This document shows positions 62,273 to 64,000 of a DNA stretch of 64,000 nucleotides, piece after piece. Made by a program: the position numbers and the translations under genes. The notes beneath the pieces were generated by a model, which searched no databases, had not been told where the DNA came from, and was given only the letters and a program-made list of their open reading frames with translations. The DNA comes from Nocardia otitidiscaviarum NBRC 14405 (lineage in GTDB: Bacteria; Actinomycetota; Actinomycetes; Mycobacteriales; Mycobacteriaceae): contig NZ_BAGD01000277.1 in the NCBI RefSeq assembly GCF_000308635.1, forward strand, positions 1 to 64,000. Direction: 5' to 3'. Within the stretch, counting starts at the first letter, position 1, and each line of letters opens with the position of its first letter.

Positions 62273-63019
62273 TCAGGATTCGCCCAGCGCCAGGTTCTGT
62301 CCGGCGGTGGCGCCGCCGTCGAGTACGAACTCCGAACCGGTCGAGAAGGTGGCCTCGGTGACCAGGAAACGCACCATGGCGGCGACCTCCTCCGGCTCAC
62401 CGAAGCGGGGCAACGGCTGTGCGGCGGCGACGGATTCGGGCAGTGGTTCGGTCATCGGAGTGCGGATGGGGCCCGGATGCACCGAGCAGACCCGGATATC
62501 GTCGTGTCCGAGTTCCAGGGCGGCGGCCTTGGTGACGCCGCGCAGGCCCCACTTGCTGGCCACGTAGCCGCTGATCCCCGCGTAACCGATGAGTCCCGCG
62601 GTGGAGGAGACATTCACGATCACGCCGCCCCCGGCCGCCCGCAGTCGCGGTGCCGCCAGATGCATGCCCAGCCAGGAGCCGTACAGGTTGACGTCGACGA
62701 CATGGCGGAACATCGAGGGCGACTCGGTGTCGACGGTGCCGAAATCGAGAATGCCCGCATTGTTGATCAGGATGGCCAGCGGGCCGAAGGTGGCTTCGGC
62801 ATCCGCGATCACCCGTTCCCAGCCCTGGGCGTCGGTGACGTCGAGGTGCCGGAAGAGCACCCGCGATCCCAGCGCGTCCGCCAGGGCCTCGCCCTCGCGA
62901 TCGAGCAGGTCGGCGGCGACGACGCCGATACCCTCCTTGGCGAGCGCCGTCACCACGGCGGCTCCGATACCGCGTGCGCCGCCGGTGACGATGGCGCTTC
63001 TACCCTGGAAGTCGTTCAT
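62273..63019 (-). CDS. Short-chain dehydrogenase/reductase (classical SDR)
   Basis: The protein is 248 aa from ATG 63019, with GAAAGG upstream. Classical SDR motifs: TGGARGIGAAV (cofactor loop), ILINNAGILDFG, VNVSSTAG, catalytic YVASK, and PGPIRTPMTEP. The acidic residue after beta-2 (VVAADLLDREGE) favours NAD(H). It resembles 3-alpha/20-beta hydroxysteroid-type SDRs, but the substrate is not predictable. It lies 83 bases downstream of a DosR-like box and heads the four-gene series. Confidence 0.88.
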   Translation of the reverse strand: MNDFQGRSAIVTGGARGIGAAVVTALAKEGIGVVAADLLDREGEALADALGSRVLFRHLDVTDAQGWERVIADAEATFGPLAILINNAGILDFGTVDTESPSMFRHVVDVNLYGSWLGMHLAAPRLRAAGGGVIVNVSSTAGLIGYAGISGYVASKWGLRGVTKAAALELGHDDIRVCSVHPGPIRTPMTEPLPESVAAAQPLPRFGEPEEVAAMVRFLVTEATFSTGSEFVLDGGATAGQNLALGES

Positions 63020-63101
63020 GGCGAAAGCCTTTCGTTCTGGTTCGGGAGACTGCCGCGGCAGCGTTCCGCTTCAGCATCTCGCGTCGCACCCCCCGCGCTG
63101 A

Positions 63102-63116
63102 CGGGCCGAAGGTCAC
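63102..63116. promoter_or_regulatory. DosR-like box overlapping USP stop, upstream of SDR operon
   Basis: CGGGCCGAAGGTCAC lies 83 bases before the SDR start. Its right end overlaps the stop codon (63113-63115) of the upstream USP gene on the same strand, so it may serve as an internal promoter for the SDR series. Confidence 0.45.
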
Positions 63117-64000
63117 CGAACGCCCGGGTCGTCGGGCATTTTCGTGTCGTGCCGCACCACGAGCACCGGACATTGCGCGTGCTGGAGCAGCGCGGTGCTG
63201 GTCGAACCGATGAGCATGCCCGGGAAACCGCCGCGGCCATGGGTGCCGACCACGAGCAACTGGGCCCTGTCGGCATGGTTGAGCAGTGCGCGCACCGGGG
63301 TGTCGCAGACGACCACGCGTTCCATGGGCACCTCCGGATACCGCTCGGCGAAACCGGCCATACCCTGTCCCAGCAGCACCGCCTCGGTTTCGTGGATGGC
63401 GGTCCAGCCGACCACCGGCAGGTCGTAGCCATTGGTCTCGCCCCAGGCGTGCACGGCGAGCAGACCCACCTTGCGGCGCGATGCCTCCTCGCAGGCCATT
63501 TCGATGGCGGGTTGGCTGTTCTCGGTGCCGTCCACACCCACCACCACCGGGAGCCGTGCGGCGTCCGCGTCGGTCTCCGACACCCCGTGCACGACCGCCA
63601 CCGGGCACTGCGCCCGCCGGCTGATGGCGGTGCTGACCGACCCCAGCAGGGCGCGCCGTACCGCACCCCGGCCGCGGTTGCCCACCACGATCATGGCGGC
63701 GTCGGCCGACAGCCGCATCAGGGTGGGGATGATCGGATCGAAGGTGAATTCCGTGCTGACGGTGATGGATTCGCCCGGCACGGTGGCGTGCGCGACCGTG
63801 CTCGCCTCGCCGAGCACGCGAGCGCCGTCGCTGCGCAGCCACGCGGTCTCCGCCGCGCCCATCCCGGTCCGGGACCCGCGCCCAGTGGGGACGGCGTACG
63901 AGGTGATGATGTGCAATGGGGCCCGGCGCAGATCGGCTTCCACGGCCGCCCATTTGACCGCCTGGTACGAGATCTCCGATCCGTCCACCGCGACGATGAT
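63113..64000 (-). CDS. Universal stress protein, two tandem Usp domains; 5' end beyond right edge
   Basis: At least 295 residues are visible, beginning IIVAVDGSEISYQAVKWAA, so only a few N-terminal residues are missing. Both nucleotide loops are intact (VVGNRGRGAVRRALLGSVS and VVGTHGRGGFPGMLIGSTS). It is a clear paralogue of 59628-60527 (GAGDAM-free, same length and domain order). Its start and promoter are outside the window. Confidence 0.9.
   Translation of the reverse strand: MIVAVDGSEISYQAVKWAAVEADLRRAPLHIITSYAVPTGRGSRTGMGAAETAWLRSDGARVLGEASTVAHATVPGESITVSTEFTFDPIIPTLMRLSADAAMIVVGNRGRGAVRRALLGSVSTAISRRAQCPVAVVHGVSETDADAARLPVVVGVDGTENSQPAIEMACEEASRRKVGLLAVHAWGETNGYDLPVVGWTAIHETEAVLLGQGMAGFAERYPEVPMERVVVCDTPVRALLNHADRAQLLVVGTHGRGGFPGMLIGSTSTALLQHAQCPVLVVRHDTKMPDDPGVR

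Overview
The window is very GC-rich (about 70%), almost fully coding, and carries many counterparts of the Mycobacterium tuberculosis DosR dormancy regulon. Together with a salicylate-type NRPS metallophore locus, this suggests a mycolic-acid actinomycete, most likely Nocardia. That placement is inferred from gene content; there is no rRNA in the window. I saw no tRNA, rRNA, CRISPR array, transposase or integrase.

Left block (1-19390), hypoxia/dormancy type. It holds a PEP-utilising swivel domain fused to a PAP2 membrane phosphatase, a PhoD-like phosphatase and a PPOX-family protein. A five-gene unit on the minus strand (11318 to 4174) encodes NAD-dependent formate dehydrogenase gamma/beta (frameshifted) and alpha, a small heat shock protein, a PfkB-type phosphofructokinase and a wax ester synthase/DGAT. 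Further right are a universal stress protein, two CBS-BON proteins, an HPF-like ribosome hibernation protein, an AarF/UbiB-type kinase, a flavodoxin, an Acg-type nitroreductase and a 31-aa membrane peptide.

Central block (19511-44856), metallophore biosynthesis. A tight minus-strand operon, mostly with stop/start overlaps, runs from a 2499-aa NRPS (ArCP-Cy-A-E-like-PCP-Cy-A-PCP) through a 1686-aa NRPS (Cy-A-MT-PCP-TE), a Rossmann dehydrogenase, a thiazolinyl imide reductase, a P450 and two methyltransferases to a CPA2 cation/proton antiporter. Divergently transcribed are two ABC exporter half-transporters, a flavin-dependent halogenase-like enzyme and a salicylate synthase. The architecture resembles pyochelin, yersiniabactin and especially coelibactin. 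A Zur/Fur-type palindrome lies in the divergent promoter region, so a zinc-responsive zincophore is a serious possibility.

Right block (44843-64000), dormancy type again. One minus-strand operon encodes an acyl-CoA synthetase, E1alpha, E1beta and E2 of a 2-oxoacid dehydrogenase, and an acyl carrier protein. Divergent from it is a plus-strand series: flavodoxin, small membrane protein, M50-CBS protease, phosphoribosyltransferase-erythromycin esterase (Rv2030c type), PEP synthase and a DevS/DosT-like GAF-GAF histidine kinase. Another minus-strand series follows: SDR, Acg-type nitroreductase, Rv1733c-like membrane protein and universal stress protein. A second universal stress protein is cut by the right edge.

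Regulation. Eleven short palindromes related to the DosR core GGGAC-N4-GTCCC lie in or near promoter regions of the two dormancy blocks, and I saw none inside the NRPS block. The picture is a dormancy superlocus (formate oxidation, redox balance, storage lipid, ribosome hibernation, stress proteins, PEP/acetyl metabolism) interrupted by, or grown around, a metal-regulated biosynthetic cluster. Two apparent single-base frameshifts (PAP2 gene, formate dehydrogenase beta) need read-level confirmation.
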